NCBI RefSeq assembly: GCF_026191915.1
Contig: NZ_JAIMBY010000006.1
Location: 119,921-183,920, forward strand
Source of the DNA: Acidiphilium sp. PA
GTDB lineage: Bacteria; Pseudomonadota; Alphaproteobacteria; Acetobacterales; Acetobacteraceae
DNA: 64,000 nt
Direction of reading: 5' to 3'
The notes under the pieces: generated by a model
Seen by the model: the letters and a program-made list of their open reading frames with translations, nothing else
Told to the model about the DNA's origin: nothing
Databases searched by the model: none
Shown: piece by piece, positions 17,724 through 28,981 of the stretch
Numbering within the stretch: position 1 is the stretch's first letter
Layout: each line of letters begins with the position of its first letter
Position numbers and translations under genes: made by a program

Positions 17724-18524
17724 ACGCGGCTCGCCGGCTTTAACCTGCCGCCACAGCGCCTCCATCGCATCGAGGCCGGCTTGCTCGGGTGTGGTGCCGG
17801 TGCCTGCCAGCAACGCCTCGACCGCGCGAAACCTGCGTTCGAATTTCGCATTCGCGCGGCGCAGCGCGGCATCGCCGCTGCAGCCGAGCTTGCGCGCCAG
17901 ATTGACCATCACGAAAAACAGATCGCCCAATTCATCCTCGATCCGCTCGGGATCGCTGCCCGGCAGCTCCGCGCGCAATTCCGCGATTTCCTCATCGAGC
18001 TTGTCGAGCACGGCGGCCGCATCCGGCCAGTCGAACCCGACGCGGGCGGCCCGGCTCGCGAGTTTCTGCGCCCGCAGCAGCGGCGGCAACGTGGTCGCAA
18101 TGCCGTCCAGCACGCCGGTTTCGGCCTGGCCGGCCCGCTCGCGCGCCTTATCCGCCTCCCACGCCGCGGTCTGCGCCCCGGCATCGCGCATCGTCGCATC
18201 GCCGAACACATGGGGGTGGCGGCGGATCATCTTGGCGGTGACACCCGCCGCCACCGCCTCGAAATCGAACCAGCCGCGCTCCTCGGCGAGGCGCGCGTGA
18301 TAGACTACCTGAAACAGCAGATCGCCCAATTCGTCACGCAATGCCGATGGATCTTTATTCATGATCGCATCGGCAACCTCATACGCCTCTTCGACCGTAT
18401 AGGGAGCGATGGAAGCGAAATCCTGCACGCGGTCCCAGGGACAGCCTGAAACCGGATCGCGCAGCGCCGCCATCACGGCGAGCAATCGGGGCAGGCTGAT
18501 GCTGGATCGTTCGGTGTCGGTCAT
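17703..18524 (-). CDS. mazG: Nucleoside triphosphate pyrophosphohydrolase MazG
   Basis: 273 residues. It hydrolyses NTPs to NMP and PPi, clearing aberrant nucleotides. There are two MazG repeats: the first has GCPWDRVQDFASIAPYTVEEAYEV and ELGDLLFQVVYHA, the second EEIAELRAEL and EDELGDLFFVMVNLAR. The acidic metal-binding ExxE and ExxD positions are intact in both. The ATG at 18524 is the natural start. The gene ends inside the last codons of the convergent inositol phosphatase. Confidence 0.92.
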   Translation of the reverse strand: MTDTERSSISLPRLLAVMAALRDPVSGCPWDRVQDFASIAPYTVEEAYEVADAIMNKDPSALRDELGDLLFQVVYHARLAEERGWFDFEAVAAGVTAKMIRRHPHVFGDATMRDAGAQTAAWEADKARERAGQAETGVLDGIATTLPPLLRAQKLASRAARVGFDWPDAAAVLDKLDEEIAELRAELPGSDPERIEDELGDLFFVMVNLARKLGCSGDAALRRANAKFERRFRAVEALLAGTGTTPEQAGLDAMEALWRQVKAGEPRSGEQLP

Positions 18525-18624
18525 GCGGCCTCGGGCGTTCGGGGTGATGGCGGGGTCGGCTCACGCCGGCGTGATGGCGCGGATTCGCCAAGCCACACTA
18601 ATATAGCGCTCAAGGAGAACAACC

Positions 18625-19590
18625 ATGCTGATCAGACGTCGACCCGAGTGGGACCTGCCCGAGAGTGCCGCCACGCCGCAGCACATCGTGATGAACCGTC
18701 GCGCGGCACTCGCGAGCCTTGGGGCCGCAACCATGGGCTTCGGCGCGATCGGCACGGCCGCCGCGCAAACCCCGATGAAAGTGGCCATCGAAGACCCCGG
18801 CTATTCCGCCGCCGCCATGCGGTTTCAACCCGGCCGCCCGCTGACCCCGCAGAAGGACGCCGAGCGGTATAATAATTTCTACGAATTCGGCCTCTCGAAA
18901 GACATCTGGCGCGCGGCCCAGAAACTGCCGATCGAGCCCTGGACCATCAAATTCGACGGGCTGGTGGAAAAACCCTTCACGATCTCGTTCGATGATCTGA
19001 TGAAGCGCGTGAAAACCGAAACCCGCGTCTATCGCCACCGCTGCGTCGAAGCCTGGGCAATCACGGTGCCGTGGGAGGGGTTCGCCATGAGCGATCTGGT
19101 CAAGCTCGCCAGGCCGCTGTCCTCGGCGAAATATCTGCGGTTCACCAGCCTCGCCGACGCCAAGACGATGCCGGGATTGTCGATTCCGTTTTTTCCTTGG
19201 CCCTACCACGAAGGCCTGACCATGGCGGAAGCGACCAACGAACTCGCCTTTGTCGGCACCGGCCTGTACAACCAGCCGATGCCCAAACAGGACGGCGCGC
19301 CGATCCGCGTGGTTCTGCCGTGGAAATACGGATTCAAATCCGCCAAATCGATCGTCCGGGTCGAATTCGTCAAGGATCAGCCTGAAACCTTCTGGCAGAA
19401 GACCAGCCCGGACATGTACGGTTTCTGGGCCAATGTGAACCCGAAATTCCCGACGTTGCGCTGGAGCCAGGCGCGCGAACGGATCATCGGCACCGACGAG
19501 ACCGTGCCCACCGTTATCTACAACGGCTATAGCCAGTGGGTCGCCTCACTGTACGCCGGAATGAAGCAGGACCGTACGCTGTTCATGTAA
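18625..19590 (+). CDS. msrP: Protein-methionine-sulfoxide reductase catalytic subunit MsrP
   Basis: 321 residues. It is a periplasmic molybdopterin enzyme that repairs oxidised methionines in envelope proteins. A twin-arginine signal is visible (NRRAALASLG near residue 25). The Mo ligand Cys is in YRHRCVEAW (about 140), and PWKYGFKSAKS and PEWDLPESAATP are family hallmarks. Its usual haem-containing membrane partner MsrQ is not downstream; the next gene is the Calvin cycle operon. The preceding AAGGAGAAC is a strong Shine-Dalgarno region. Confidence 0.93.
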   Translation: MLIRRRPEWDLPESAATPQHIVMNRRAALASLGAATMGFGAIGTAAAQTPMKVAIEDPGYSAAAMRFQPGRPLTPQKDAERYNNFYEFGLSKDIWRAAQKLPIEPWTIKFDGLVEKPFTISFDDLMKRVKTETRVYRHRCVEAWAITVPWEGFAMSDLVKLARPLSSAKYLRFTSLADAKTMPGLSIPFFPWPYHEGLTMAEATNELAFVGTGLYNQPMPKQDGAPIRVVLPWKYGFKSAKSIVRVEFVKDQPETFWQKTSPDMYGFWANVNPKFPTLRWSQARERIIGTDETVPTVIYNGYSQWVASLYAGMKQDRTLFM

Positions 19591-19620
19591 GCAAAACCGG
19601 CGCGTCGCGCGCGGTCGATC

Positions 19621-19660
19621 GGGCGCTGGGAATGCGCCCGGCCGGCCGCGTTTTTATTTG
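19621..19660 (+). terminator. Intrinsic terminator after msrP
   Basis: GGGCGC (19621-19626) pairs with GCGCCC (19634-19639), and the overlapping palindrome CGGCCGGCCG (19639-19648) is followed by TTTTT at 19651-19655. It separates msrP from the cbb operon. Confidence 0.55.
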
Positions 19661-19680
19661 TTTATTGCGTATAAAACGCG

Positions 19681-19770
19681 CATCATAAAACATTATGTGT
19701 ACGTCCATCGACTGAGTTAATTTAAACTAAATCGATAGCAAAGAAAATTTATCTTTACTTATTTTTTTAA
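19681..19770 (+). promoter_or_regulatory. cbb operon promoter: AT-rich promoter region of the cbb operon with dyad symmetries (candidate CbbR site)
   Basis: Two dyads lie in a strongly AT-rich stretch: CATAA-AACA-TTATG (19684-19697) and the near-palindrome TTAATTTAAACTAA (19717-19730). CbbR, a LysR regulator, binds T-N11-A-type sites in front of cbb operons in other bacteria. No cbbR gene is divergently placed here, so the regulator must be encoded elsewhere. Confidence 0.4.
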
Positions 19771-19863
19771 GGCTGTTCCTATCCCGGCTCTGCGATGGAA
19801 CAAACCGCGCGGGGACAAAGCGGCACGAGCCTGAAGGTGGTGCGTTTACGGGAGAGACATGCC

Positions 19864-20931
19864 ATGGCCGAACACCTCAGACTCGACTCATATCTCGATC
19901 TTGCCGCCGGCCGCACACCGCATCTCGCCGCGGTCTGTCAGACGGTTCATGCCATCGCCGCCGCCGGACGGCAGATATCGCGCATTCTCGCGCGGGGTCC
20001 GCTGGCCGGCAATCTCGGCGCGATCATCGGCGCCTCGATCGACGGCGATGGTCAGAAGGCGCTGGATGCGCTGACCCACACCATTCTCCGCGAAGCCATG
20101 GCCCGCGCCCCGGTCGCGGTGCTCGCCTCCGAAGAAGCCGACGAACCCGACCTGCTCGATCCGCACGCATCCCTCGCCGTCGCGGTCGATCCGCTCGATG
20201 GCTCATCGAACATCGACACGCTGGCCCCGATCGGGACGATCTTTTCGATCATGCCCGCGGGTATCGGCGTGGCGGATCATCCCGCGGCACCCTTCCTGCA
20301 GTCTGGCCGCGAGCAGCTTGCAGCCGGCTTTCTGATCTACGGCCCGCAAACCGCCCTGGTCCTCACCCTCGGCGCCGGAACTCGCGTCTTCACGCTCGAC
20401 CCCGACTCCGGCGCCTTCATCGCGGTGCGCGGCGAAATCGAGGTACCGCATACCACCCGTGAATACGCGATCAACGGATCAAACCTGCGCCACTGGGACC
20501 CCGAGATTCGCACCTACATCATGGAATTGAAAAAAGGCCGCAACGGGCCGCGCGGCGAGGATTTCAACACCCGCTGGCTGGCTTCGATGGTCGGAGATGC
20601 GTTCCGCATCCTGATGCGCGGCGGCATCTATCTCTACCCGGCCGATCAGCGGCGCGGCTATCGGGCCGGGCGCCTGCGCCTGGTCTATGAAGCCAATCCG
20701 ATCGCGATGCTGATGGAACAGGCCGGTGCCGCCGCAACCGATGGCCGCACCGCCGTGCTCGATCTGGTCGCGAGCGATATTCACCAGCGTTGCCCGCTGG
20801 TGTTCGGCTCGACCGACGAGGTGATGCGCGTGGCCGATGCGTATCGCACCGGCGCGGTCAGTGAATCGCCGCTGTTCAAGACGCGCTCGCTGTTTCGCAA
20901 AACAGCAAGCGCGATCGAATCACTGGCATGA
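19864..20931 (+). CDS. cbbF: Class I fructose-1,6-bisphosphatase (Calvin cycle)
   Basis: 355 residues from the ATG at 19864, which has GGAGAG 7 bases upstream; an ATG at 19795 lacks such a site and adds 23 residues that do not resemble the family. It releases phosphate from fructose 1,6-bisphosphate. Metal-binding and catalytic motifs are VLASEEADEP, VAVDPLDGSSNIDTLAPIG and LVYEANPIAMLMEQAGG-like LVYEANPIAMLMEQ. It is the first gene of the cbb operon, and its stop overlaps cbbP as ATGA. Confidence 0.93.
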   Translation: MAEHLRLDSYLDLAAGRTPHLAAVCQTVHAIAAAGRQISRILARGPLAGNLGAIIGASIDGDGQKALDALTHTILREAMARAPVAVLASEEADEPDLLDPHASLAVAVDPLDGSSNIDTLAPIGTIFSIMPAGIGVADHPAAPFLQSGREQLAAGFLIYGPQTALVLTLGAGTRVFTLDPDSGAFIAVRGEIEVPHTTREYAINGSNLRHWDPEIRTYIMELKKGRNGPRGEDFNTRWLASMVGDAFRILMRGGIYLYPADQRRGYRAGRLRLVYEANPIAMLMEQAGAAATDGRTAVLDLVASDIHQRCPLVFGSTDEVMRVADAYRTGAVSESPLFKTRSLFRKTASAIESLA

Positions 20932-21806
20932 GCCGCAAACACCCGATCATCTCGGTCACCGGCTCCTCGGGTGCGGGCACCACCTCGGTCCGTAACGTAT
21001 TCGAGCAGATCTTCCGCCGCGAAAAAATCGAGGCGGCGATGATCGAAGGCGACTCCTTTCATCGTTACGATCGAGCGACGATGAAAATTAAGATGGCCGA
21101 GGCCGAGGCGGCGGGTAACCGGCATTTCAGTCATTTCAGCCCGGAAACAAACCTCCTGGCCGAATTGCAGGAGACCTTTGCAACCTATTCAGCGTCCGGC
21201 CGCGGCAGATTTCGCCACTATATCCATGACCAGACCGAGGCTGAACAATACGGCGCCGCCCCCGGCACGTTCACGCCGTGGCAGGACCTGCCGGAGCATA
21301 CCGATATCCTGCTCTACGAGGGGCTGCACGGCGCTGTGCGGCACGGCGATATCGATACCGGCAAGCATGCTGACATCAAGATCGGCGTCGTACCGGTCAT
21401 CAACCTCGAATGGATCCAGAAAATCCATCGCGACAGCAAAACCCGCCAATATTCCACCGAAGCGGTGATGGACACGATCCTGCGGCGGATGCCCGACTAT
21501 GTTCACTACATCTGCCCGCAGTTCACCTACACCGATATCAATTTCCAGCGTGTGCCGACGGTCGATACCTCGAACCCGTTCATCGCCCGCTGGATTCCGA
21601 CCGCCGATGAATCGATCGTCGTGGTGCGGTTTCGCAATCCACACGGCATCGATTTTCCCTATCTGTTATCGATGCTGCACGGCAGCTTCATGTCGCGCGC
21701 CAATTCGATCGTCCTGCCCGGCAATAAATTCGATCTGGCGATGCAACTGATTTTAACACCGGTGATCATGCAGTTGATGGATCACAAAAAACGGGCTGTG
21801 CGATGA
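20928..21806 (+). CDS. cbbP: Phosphoribulokinase
   Basis: 292 residues. It phosphorylates ribulose 5-phosphate to the RuBisCO substrate. The P-loop GSSGAGTTS is at about 12-20, the ATP/substrate region IEGDSFHRYDR follows, and ILLYEGLHG carries a Walker-B-like acid. The proteobacterial type is indicated by the length and by HKKRAVR at the C-terminus. It is coupled to cbbF by an ATGA overlap; 124 bases of AT-rich DNA separate it from cbbA. Confidence 0.95.
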   Translation: MSRKHPIISVTGSSGAGTTSVRNVFEQIFRREKIEAAMIEGDSFHRYDRATMKIKMAEAEAAGNRHFSHFSPETNLLAELQETFATYSASGRGRFRHYIHDQTEAEQYGAAPGTFTPWQDLPEHTDILLYEGLHGAVRHGDIDTGKHADIKIGVVPVINLEWIQKIHRDSKTRQYSTEAVMDTILRRMPDYVHYICPQFTYTDINFQRVPTVDTSNPFIARWIPTADESIVVVRFRNPHGIDFPYLLSMLHGSFMSRANSIVLPGNKFDLAMQLILTPVIMQLMDHKKRAVR

Positions 21807-21930
21807 AAGAGTGACGAAAAAATCAAGAGAGAGTTTTCTTTTTATGAACAAAACAAAAGTAAAGAAACTTCGTTTGTTTGGTGCTTGCGTTTGAAAACGG
21901 CTGTGCTTCCCTTTTTGAAAGAATTCTGAA
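21807..21930. repeat. AT-rich spacer between cbbP and cbbA, possible degenerate palindromic element
   Basis: The 124-bp gap contains TTTCTTTTTATG and AGTAAAGAAACTT (about 21838-21872), which resemble the arm sequences of the palindromic element found elsewhere in the window, but without the central GGGTC unit. Transketolase cbbT lies between cbbP and cbbA in some cbb operons; no transketolase sequence remains here. Confidence 0.3.
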
Positions 21931-24517
<2,587 letters not shown>

Positions 24518-24528
24518 GGATCATGATA

Positions 24529-24951
24529 ATGCGAGTCACGCAAGGTTGCTTTTCGTATCTTCCCGATCTGACCGACGAGCAGATCAGCAAACAGATCCAG
24601 TACTGTCTCGACAATGGCTGGGCGGTCAATCTTGAGTATACCGATGATCCGCACCCACGGAACACGTATTGGGAGATGTGGGGTCTGCCGATGTTCGATA
24701 TTCGCGATGCGAAAGCGATCATGGGTGAGTTGAGCGATTGCCGGCGTATTCATACCGACTGCTACATCAGGCTCAGCGCCTTCGATGCGACGAACACGTG
24801 GGAGTCGTTGCGAATTTCCTTCATCGTGCAGCGGCCGGCCGATGAGGCCGGGTTCATGCTGACGCGCCAGGAAATCGGCGGGCGGATGATGCGTTATGAG
24901 ACACGGGCCTACGGGCTGCAAAAGCCGGAAGGCGCACGCTACGGCGACTGA
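24529..24951 (+). CDS. cbbS: RuBisCO small subunit, red type
   Basis: 140 residues from the ATG at 24529, which has GAGGA 8 bases upstream; the ATG at 24523 is too close to it. The [19 protein letters not shown] start, [11 protein letters not shown] and the C-terminal extension after about residue 110 ([17 protein letters not shown]), which forms the hairpin at the centre of red-type holoenzymes, identify form IC/ID. It follows cbbL by 11 bases and precedes cbbX. Confidence 0.95.
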   Translation: MRVTQGCFSYLPDLTDEQISKQIQYCLDNGWAVNLEYTDDPHPRNTYWEMWGLPMFDIRDAKAIMGELSDCRRIHTDCYIRLSAFDATNTWESLRISFIVQRPADEAGFMLTRQEIGGRMMRYETRAYGLQKPEGARYGD

Positions 24952-24962
24952 GGGAGATGATG

Positions 24963-25889
24963 ATGCTCGACCATGCGGACCCTGCAATGCGCCCGACCGA
25001 ACCGATCGACCTGAAGGCCGAGTTCGCCGGAGCGGGTATCAGCGAAGTGCTCGATGGACTCGAGCGCGATCTGGTCGGGTTGAAGCCGGTCAAGGCGCGC
25101 ATCCGTGAGATTGCGGCGTTGCTGCTGGTCGAGCGGGTGCGGCAGAAATACGGGTATGCGACGGAGGCACCGACGTTGCACATGTCGTTTACCGGCAATC
25201 CGGGTACCGGCAAGACCACAGTGGCGCTGCGGATGGCAAGTATTCTGAAGGCGCTCGGCTTTGTCCGGCAAGGGCAGTTGATTTCGGTGACGCGGGATGA
25301 TCTGGTCGGGCAATACATCGGGCATACCGCCCCGAAGACCAAGGAGATTTTGAAAAAGGCGATCGGCGGCGTTCTGTTCATCGATGAGGCGTATTACCTG
25401 TATCGGCCGGATAACGAGCGCGATTACGGTCAGGAGGCGATCGAGATCCTGTTGCAGGTGATGGAGAACCAGCGCGAGGACCTGGTGGTGATTCTCGCAG
25501 GCTACGCAGACCGGATGGACAAGTTTTTCACGCTCAATCCGGGATTCCGCTCGCGCATCGCGCATCACATCGATTTTCCCGATTACGAGAACGCCGAACT
25601 GCTTTCGATCAGCGATACGATGCTGCAACGGCAGAATTACCGGTTCACGCCGGAGGCACGGGCCGTGATGGACCGCTATATCGCGCGGCGGCGAGAGCGG
25701 CCGTATTTCTCGAACGCGCGCTCGATCCGCAACGCACTCGACCGGGCACGGTTGCGCCAGGCAAACCGGTTGATCGCGCATGACGGGCTGATCGATCCCG
25801 CAATGCTGACGATGATCGAACCAGAGGATCTGCTCGGCAGCCGGGTGTTTCTGGAGGCCGACACGCACGCGGGAGAGGTCGATACTTGA
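24963..25889 (+). CDS. cbbX: Red-type RuBisCO activase CbbX (AAA+)
   Basis: 308 residues from the third of three consecutive ATGs (24957, 24960, 24963), chosen for spacing from AGGGAG. It is a hexameric AAA+ motor that pulls on the RuBisCO large-subunit tail to free inhibited sites. Walker A is GNPGTGKTT, the pore loop is GQYIGHTA, Walker B is [10 protein letters not shown] and the sensor/Arg-finger region is [11 protein letters not shown]. As the last cbb gene, it is followed directly by the palindromic element at 25919-26110, which could end the transcript. Confidence 0.95.
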   Translation: MLDHADPAMRPTEPIDLKAEFAGAGISEVLDGLERDLVGLKPVKARIREIAALLLVERVRQKYGYATEAPTLHMSFTGNPGTGKTTVALRMASILKALGFVRQGQLISVTRDDLVGQYIGHTAPKTKEILKKAIGGVLFIDEAYYLYRPDNERDYGQEAIEILLQVMENQREDLVVILAGYADRMDKFFTLNPGFRSRIAHHIDFPDYENAELLSISDTMLQRQNYRFTPEARAVMDRYIARRRERPYFSNARSIRNALDRARLRQANRLIAHDGLIDPAMLTMIEPEDLLGSRVFLEADTHAGEVDT

Positions 25890-25918
25890 GGGTGGTGGCA
25901 GAGGGTAGGGCAGGGAAG

Positions 25919-26110
25919 GGAAGGGAAGGCTTCTTTTTTGTAAAAAAGAAGCAAAAAACTTTCTTTAATCTGGGTCACGGGCGTTTTCACCGGCACGGAC
26001 CCAGATTAGCAAAGTTTTTTAATCTGGGTCACGGGCGTTGTCACAGCCGCAGACCCAAATTAACAAAGTTTTTTTTGCTTCTTTTTTGTTCACAAAAAAG
26101 AAGAACTTCC
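25919..26110. repeat. Dispersed palindromic element, copy A (two internal units)
   Basis: The outer arms are inverted repeats: GGAAGGCTTCTTTTTT... (25924 onwards) against ...AAAAAAGAAGAACTTCC (ending 26110). Each arm holds its own hairpin, such as CTTCTTTTTT-GT-AAAAAAGAAG at 25930-25951. Between them are two tandem 54-bp units, each a hairpin AATCTGGGTC...GACCCAGATT (25967-26007) and AATCTGGGTC...GACCCAAATT (26021-26061). It lies between the convergent cbbX and the hypothetical gene at 26161-26886. It is also the left end of a 1.17-kb duplication. Confidence 0.8.
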
Positions 26111-26160
26111 CTTGCTTCTTTGTCTATTTCGTGTCGCAATCGTAACGATTTAGGCGTGCA

Positions 26161-26886
26161 TCAGCCCCGCGGGCCTTTGCGCCACATTTTTTTGGCGTCG
26201 AACGAGGGCACGAAGGGGTGGTGCCAGGGCGGGACGGGTGGTGGGGGTGGGCCGAGGATGTCGCGGAGTTGTTCGGGGGTGAAGTCGATGCTGCCGTCGG
26301 GGTTGACTTTGTATTGGGCCATGAAGTCGGGCTGGCGCCTGGGGCGGGGGCGTTTGGGGCGGGGGGTGGCGGGGTTTGTGGGTTCGCCCCGGGGTTTTCT
26401 GGGGCGTTTGATGATTTGGGGGGGACGCAGGCCGAGCATGGTGTGGAGGGGGCGGAGGATGCGGCCGAGGCTGGGGTGGGTGGCCAGCAGCTCCAGCACG
26501 ATGGGGTCTTCCATGAAAAGCTGGAGATCGGCGCGGGCGGCGGCACCGGCGACGACGGTGGCGGGGCCGTTGGGGAGCAGGCGGATCAGCCAGGCGAAGC
26601 CGCGCGGCAGGGTGACGGGTGGTTTGGGGTTGGGGATGGCGGTGGCGGGTTCGCGCCCGACCGGTCTGGGAGCGCGGGTGCGGGTGCGGGGGGATTGGGG
26701 TGGGCGGGATGCGATGCGGGCGAAGCGGGCGATCTGGCGGGCGAGGTAGTTCCAGATCAGGACGATGAGCGGGCCGTGGATTTTGAGGCGGTAGCCGTTG
26801 TCGGCAACCGAGCGTTGCAGGGCACGGAAGATCACCGTGAAGCGCTCGGTCGGGTCGGCAGGCATGAACGGCGCGTTTGCGATCAT
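26161..26886 (-). CDS. Hypothetical proline-rich protein, paralogue 1 of two
   Basis: 241 residues, unrecognised family. An N-terminal helical part (about 1-60, FMPADPTERFTVIFRALQR, LIVLIWNYLARQIARFARIA) is followed by a basic, proline-rich linker and a helical middle (about 93-158, GFAWLIRLLPNGPATVV and MEDPIVLELLATHPSLGR). A second Pro/Arg linker precedes a C-terminal segment with YKVNPDGSIDFTPEQLRDIL. The last hydrophobic patches could be membrane-active, but no clear transmembrane helix is present. The paralogue at 62952-63671 is nearly identical outside the two linkers. Both stand next to a two-unit palindromic element. The function is unknown; an antisense frame of similar length is a GC artefact. 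Confidence 0.65.
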   Translation of the reverse strand: MIANAPFMPADPTERFTVIFRALQRSVADNGYRLKIHGPLIVLIWNYLARQIARFARIASRPPQSPRTRTRAPRPVGREPATAIPNPKPPVTLPRGFAWLIRLLPNGPATVVAGAAARADLQLFMEDPIVLELLATHPSLGRILRPLHTMLGLRPPQIIKRPRKPRGEPTNPATPRPKRPRPRRQPDFMAQYKVNPDGSIDFTPEQLRDILGPPPPPVPPWHHPFVPSFDAKKMWRKGPRG

Positions 26887-27277
26887 GACGGTACGTAAAC
26901 CATGGCGGGCGGGGGGTGAGAAAGGGATTTGTTAGGGGGACTGTTAGATTCTTGGTTTGGGGTGTGGCGTGGTGGCGGATGTTGGGGGTGATGGTTGAGG
27001 CCGGATTGACTTTATGGGGATGGTTGAAGGGGCAGATGGGTCGATTTTGGTATTGTGGGCGATTGGCTTCGCAAGGGCTCTGCCTATCCTACGGCTTGCT
27101 GCACTCCTCAGCAGCATCCGGCGGCGGATCGATTTCTGGTTCATGTTCGTTTCCTTCTTTTGGACGTTCTCTGGATCAGTAAACCCGTCGCGACGCCTGC
27201 TGATGGGCAATCCGCCACTTGCAGGACTCAGGTCGCGACTTCAACGACCTCCCGTAACCGGTAGCGGGTACCATCGG
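26887..27277. other. Gene-free flank between the hypothetical gene and the amidohydrolase remnant
   Basis: About 390 bases. The first 200 are G/T-rich and shared with 63672-63874 (part of the direct repeat), probably including the promoter of the minus-strand hypothetical gene. The rest (27091-27277) is unique with no recognisable gene; short open frames there carry no family features. Confidence 0.5.
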
Positions 27278-27520
27278 TCACAGGCGGTAGATCCGTGTTG
27301 CGTTCGCGTGAAACAATTTCGGCCGTTCGTGCCCGGTAAAGTCCGACACAATCTCTTTGAAGGCATCGAAAATCGCATCATGCGGGCTGAACAATTTGCC
27401 GGCCGGAAAATTGCTTGCGAACATGCACCGGTCCACGCCGAAGGCGTCGATCGCGTGCAGGACATAGGGGTGTATCGACCGGGGGATCTTATGACGGTCG
27501 CAGCGGCGGGAACATCCCAC
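27278..27520 (-). pseudogene. Amidohydrolase (family 2) C-terminal remnant
   Basis: About 80 residues are open. The piece HPYVLHAIDAFGVDRCMFASNFP...LFSPHDAIFDAFKEIV...HANATRIYRL is the C-terminal end of a metal-dependent TIM-barrel hydrolase of the amidohydrolase_2 type. It includes the ASNFP motif that carries the last metal-site acid region in related proteins. The normal 280-300 residue enzyme is missing its barrel; upstream sequence shows no matching frame. The remnant points away from the transketolase genes and was probably once part of the same catabolic cluster. Confidence 0.65.
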
Positions 27521-27973
27521 GGCAAGGGCGCTTTGATAGCGAATGTGTCAGGCAGCCACGCCGTTTCGTTTTTTTCAGAGTTGCGAAGCTGGAACCGGCG
27601 CTCGGATATACGTTTCGAATTCATCATGGTATCCGCGATCGGCAACGGCGCCGGGATGCGCTTCGCTGCTCGATCGCCGGTACCATACCCGATGCCGCTC
27701 GCTGTGGCCTGCCGTGGCGCGCGGGAGATCTTATCACTGTTCATCCGGTAGAGCCTGCAAGCGGATTTCGGCGCAATCCCGATCAGCCGGTTTATGATTT
27801 TTGCAGGACCGGCCGGCGCACCGGCAGGGGCGGGAACGGTGCCTGGCGATATGCGTTGATTGAAATCGCGATCCTTCAGGATGGACGAAGACCCGTTTTC
27901 AGACATTCCTGGTTCCTCCGTACTCATTGCCGATCGCATCACCCGTTGTGGTGATGCCGATGCCACGGTCGCG
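27521..27973. other. Decayed or gene-free stretch between the amidohydrolase remnant and transketolase
   Basis: About 450 bases. Open frames exist on both strands but lack a recognisable domain, start signals or consistent codon use. I can only say that it looks like old gene debris beside a split transketolase. Confidence 0.4.
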
Positions 27974-28981
27974 TCATAACCAGCCCTTGATCTGCTGGAC
28001 CATTGCTGCGGTCGAGATGCCGTAGCGGTCGTGCAGGGTGGGCAGGGCGCCGGCGGCGAGGAATTCGTCCGGCAGGCCGATCTGGCGGAATTTCGGCGCG
28101 ATTCCGGCGCGGAGGAGGCCGGCTGCAATTGCCTCGCCAAGACCGCCGATCACCGTGTGGTTCTCGGCGACGACGACGAGGCGTCCGCCCTTGCCTGCGG
28201 CGGTCATGATCGTGTCGAGATCGAGCGGCTTGATCGTTGCCGCATGCAGAACCTCGACGCCGATGCCGTCCTTGCCGAGCATCTCCGCGGCCTGCAGCGC
28301 GCGCATCGTGGCCAACCCTGTCGAGACCACCAGAACGTCGTTGCCGGGGCGGAGCGACTTTGCCTTGCCGATCTCGAATGTGTAGCCGTACTCGTCGAGG
28401 ATCAGCGGCACGTTGCCGCGCAGGAGACGCATATAGACCGGACCCTCGTGCGCTGCGATCGCGGGCACCGCCTGCTCGATCTCCAACGCATCGGCCGGGT
28501 CGATGATGGTGAGGTTTGGCATGCCGCGGAAGATCGCGATATCCTCGGTTGCCTGATGGCTCGGCCCATAGCCGGAGGTCAGGCCGGGCAGGGCGCAAAC
28601 GATCTTGACGTTGAGCTTTTCCTCGGCAATCGCCATGCAGATGAAGTCATAGGCCCGGCGGGCGGCGAACACGGCGTAGGTGGTGACGAAGGGCACCGTT
28701 CCTTCCCGCGCGAGCCCGGCCGCTGCCATCATCAGCAGCTGTTCGGCCATGCCCATCTGGTAGAACCGCTCGGGATAGGCTTTTGCGAAGATGTGCATGT
28801 CGGTGTATTTCGCGAGGTCGGCGCTGAGGCCGACGATTTCGGGCCGCGACTTTGCCAGTTCGACCAGCGCGTTGCCGAAGGGGGCTGCGGTCGTGCGCTG
28901 GTCGGCGGTCGCGATCGAGGCGATCATCGCCGAGGTGGCGAGCCGCTTCTTCGGCGCGGCAGTGGTTTGAGCGGTGCTCAT
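27974..28981 (-). CDS. Transketolase, C-terminal subunit (split form)
   Basis: 335 residues from ATG at 28981; a GTG one codon upstream is possible. It has the transketolase pyrimidine-binding domain (GMAEQLLMMAAAGLAREG, with the catalytic Glu in the MAEQ region, and PSHQATEDIAIFRGMPNL) and the C-terminal domain (about 205-335). It pairs with the gene upstream to form a full TPP enzyme of two subunits. The stop of the N-terminal subunit overlaps its start. Split transketolases of this kind often serve a specific sugar-degradation route rather than the Calvin cycle; here they lie 2 kb downstream of the cbb operon but on the other strand. Confidence 0.9.
   Translation of the reverse strand: MSTAQTTAAPKKRLATSAMIASIATADQRTTAAPFGNALVELAKSRPEIVGLSADLAKYTDMHIFAKAYPERFYQMGMAEQLLMMAAAGLAREGTVPFVTTYAVFAARRAYDFICMAIAEEKLNVKIVCALPGLTSGYGPSHQATEDIAIFRGMPNLTIIDPADALEIEQAVPAIAAHEGPVYMRLLRGNVPLILDEYGYTFEIGKAKSLRPGNDVLVVSTGLATMRALQAAEMLGKDGIGVEVLHAATIKPLDLDTIMTAAGKGGRLVVVAENHTVIGGLGEAIAAGLLRAGIAPKFRQIGLPDEFLAAGALPTLHDRYGISTAAMVQQIKGWL

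Larger units (their letters stand above)
25919..27090 (+). repeat. Large direct repeat, copy 1 (element + hypothetical gene + flank)
   Basis: About 1.17 kb from the palindromic element through the hypothetical gene and its upstream flank, up to GCAAGGGCTCTGCC (about 27070-27083) and TATCCT (27090), is repeated in the same orientation at 62713-63874. Differences are scattered substitutions and small indels, mostly in proline-rich codons and the non-coding flank. The edges were placed by eye. Confidence 0.75.

Noticed and set aside
25919..26110. Element copy A considered as a CRISPR-like array because of the two 54-bp tandem units
   Set aside because: Only two units, each with a dyad and no unique spacers between constant repeats; no cas genes in the window.
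25886..26749. Long frame reading through element copy A (and 62698-63534 through copy E)
   Set aside because: The residues (FFFVKKKQKTFFNLGHGR repeats) are the translation of the palindromic element, not a protein.
26218..26898. Plus-strand frame of 226 Gly/Ala-rich codons opposite the hypothetical gene, and the same at 63009-63683
   Set aside because: Composition is that of the antisense of a Pro/Arg-rich GC-rich gene; no start signals or family features.
27241..28140. 299-codon minus-strand frame covering the amidohydrolase remnant
   Set aside because: It is in a different frame from the recognisable amidohydrolase piece and has no domain.
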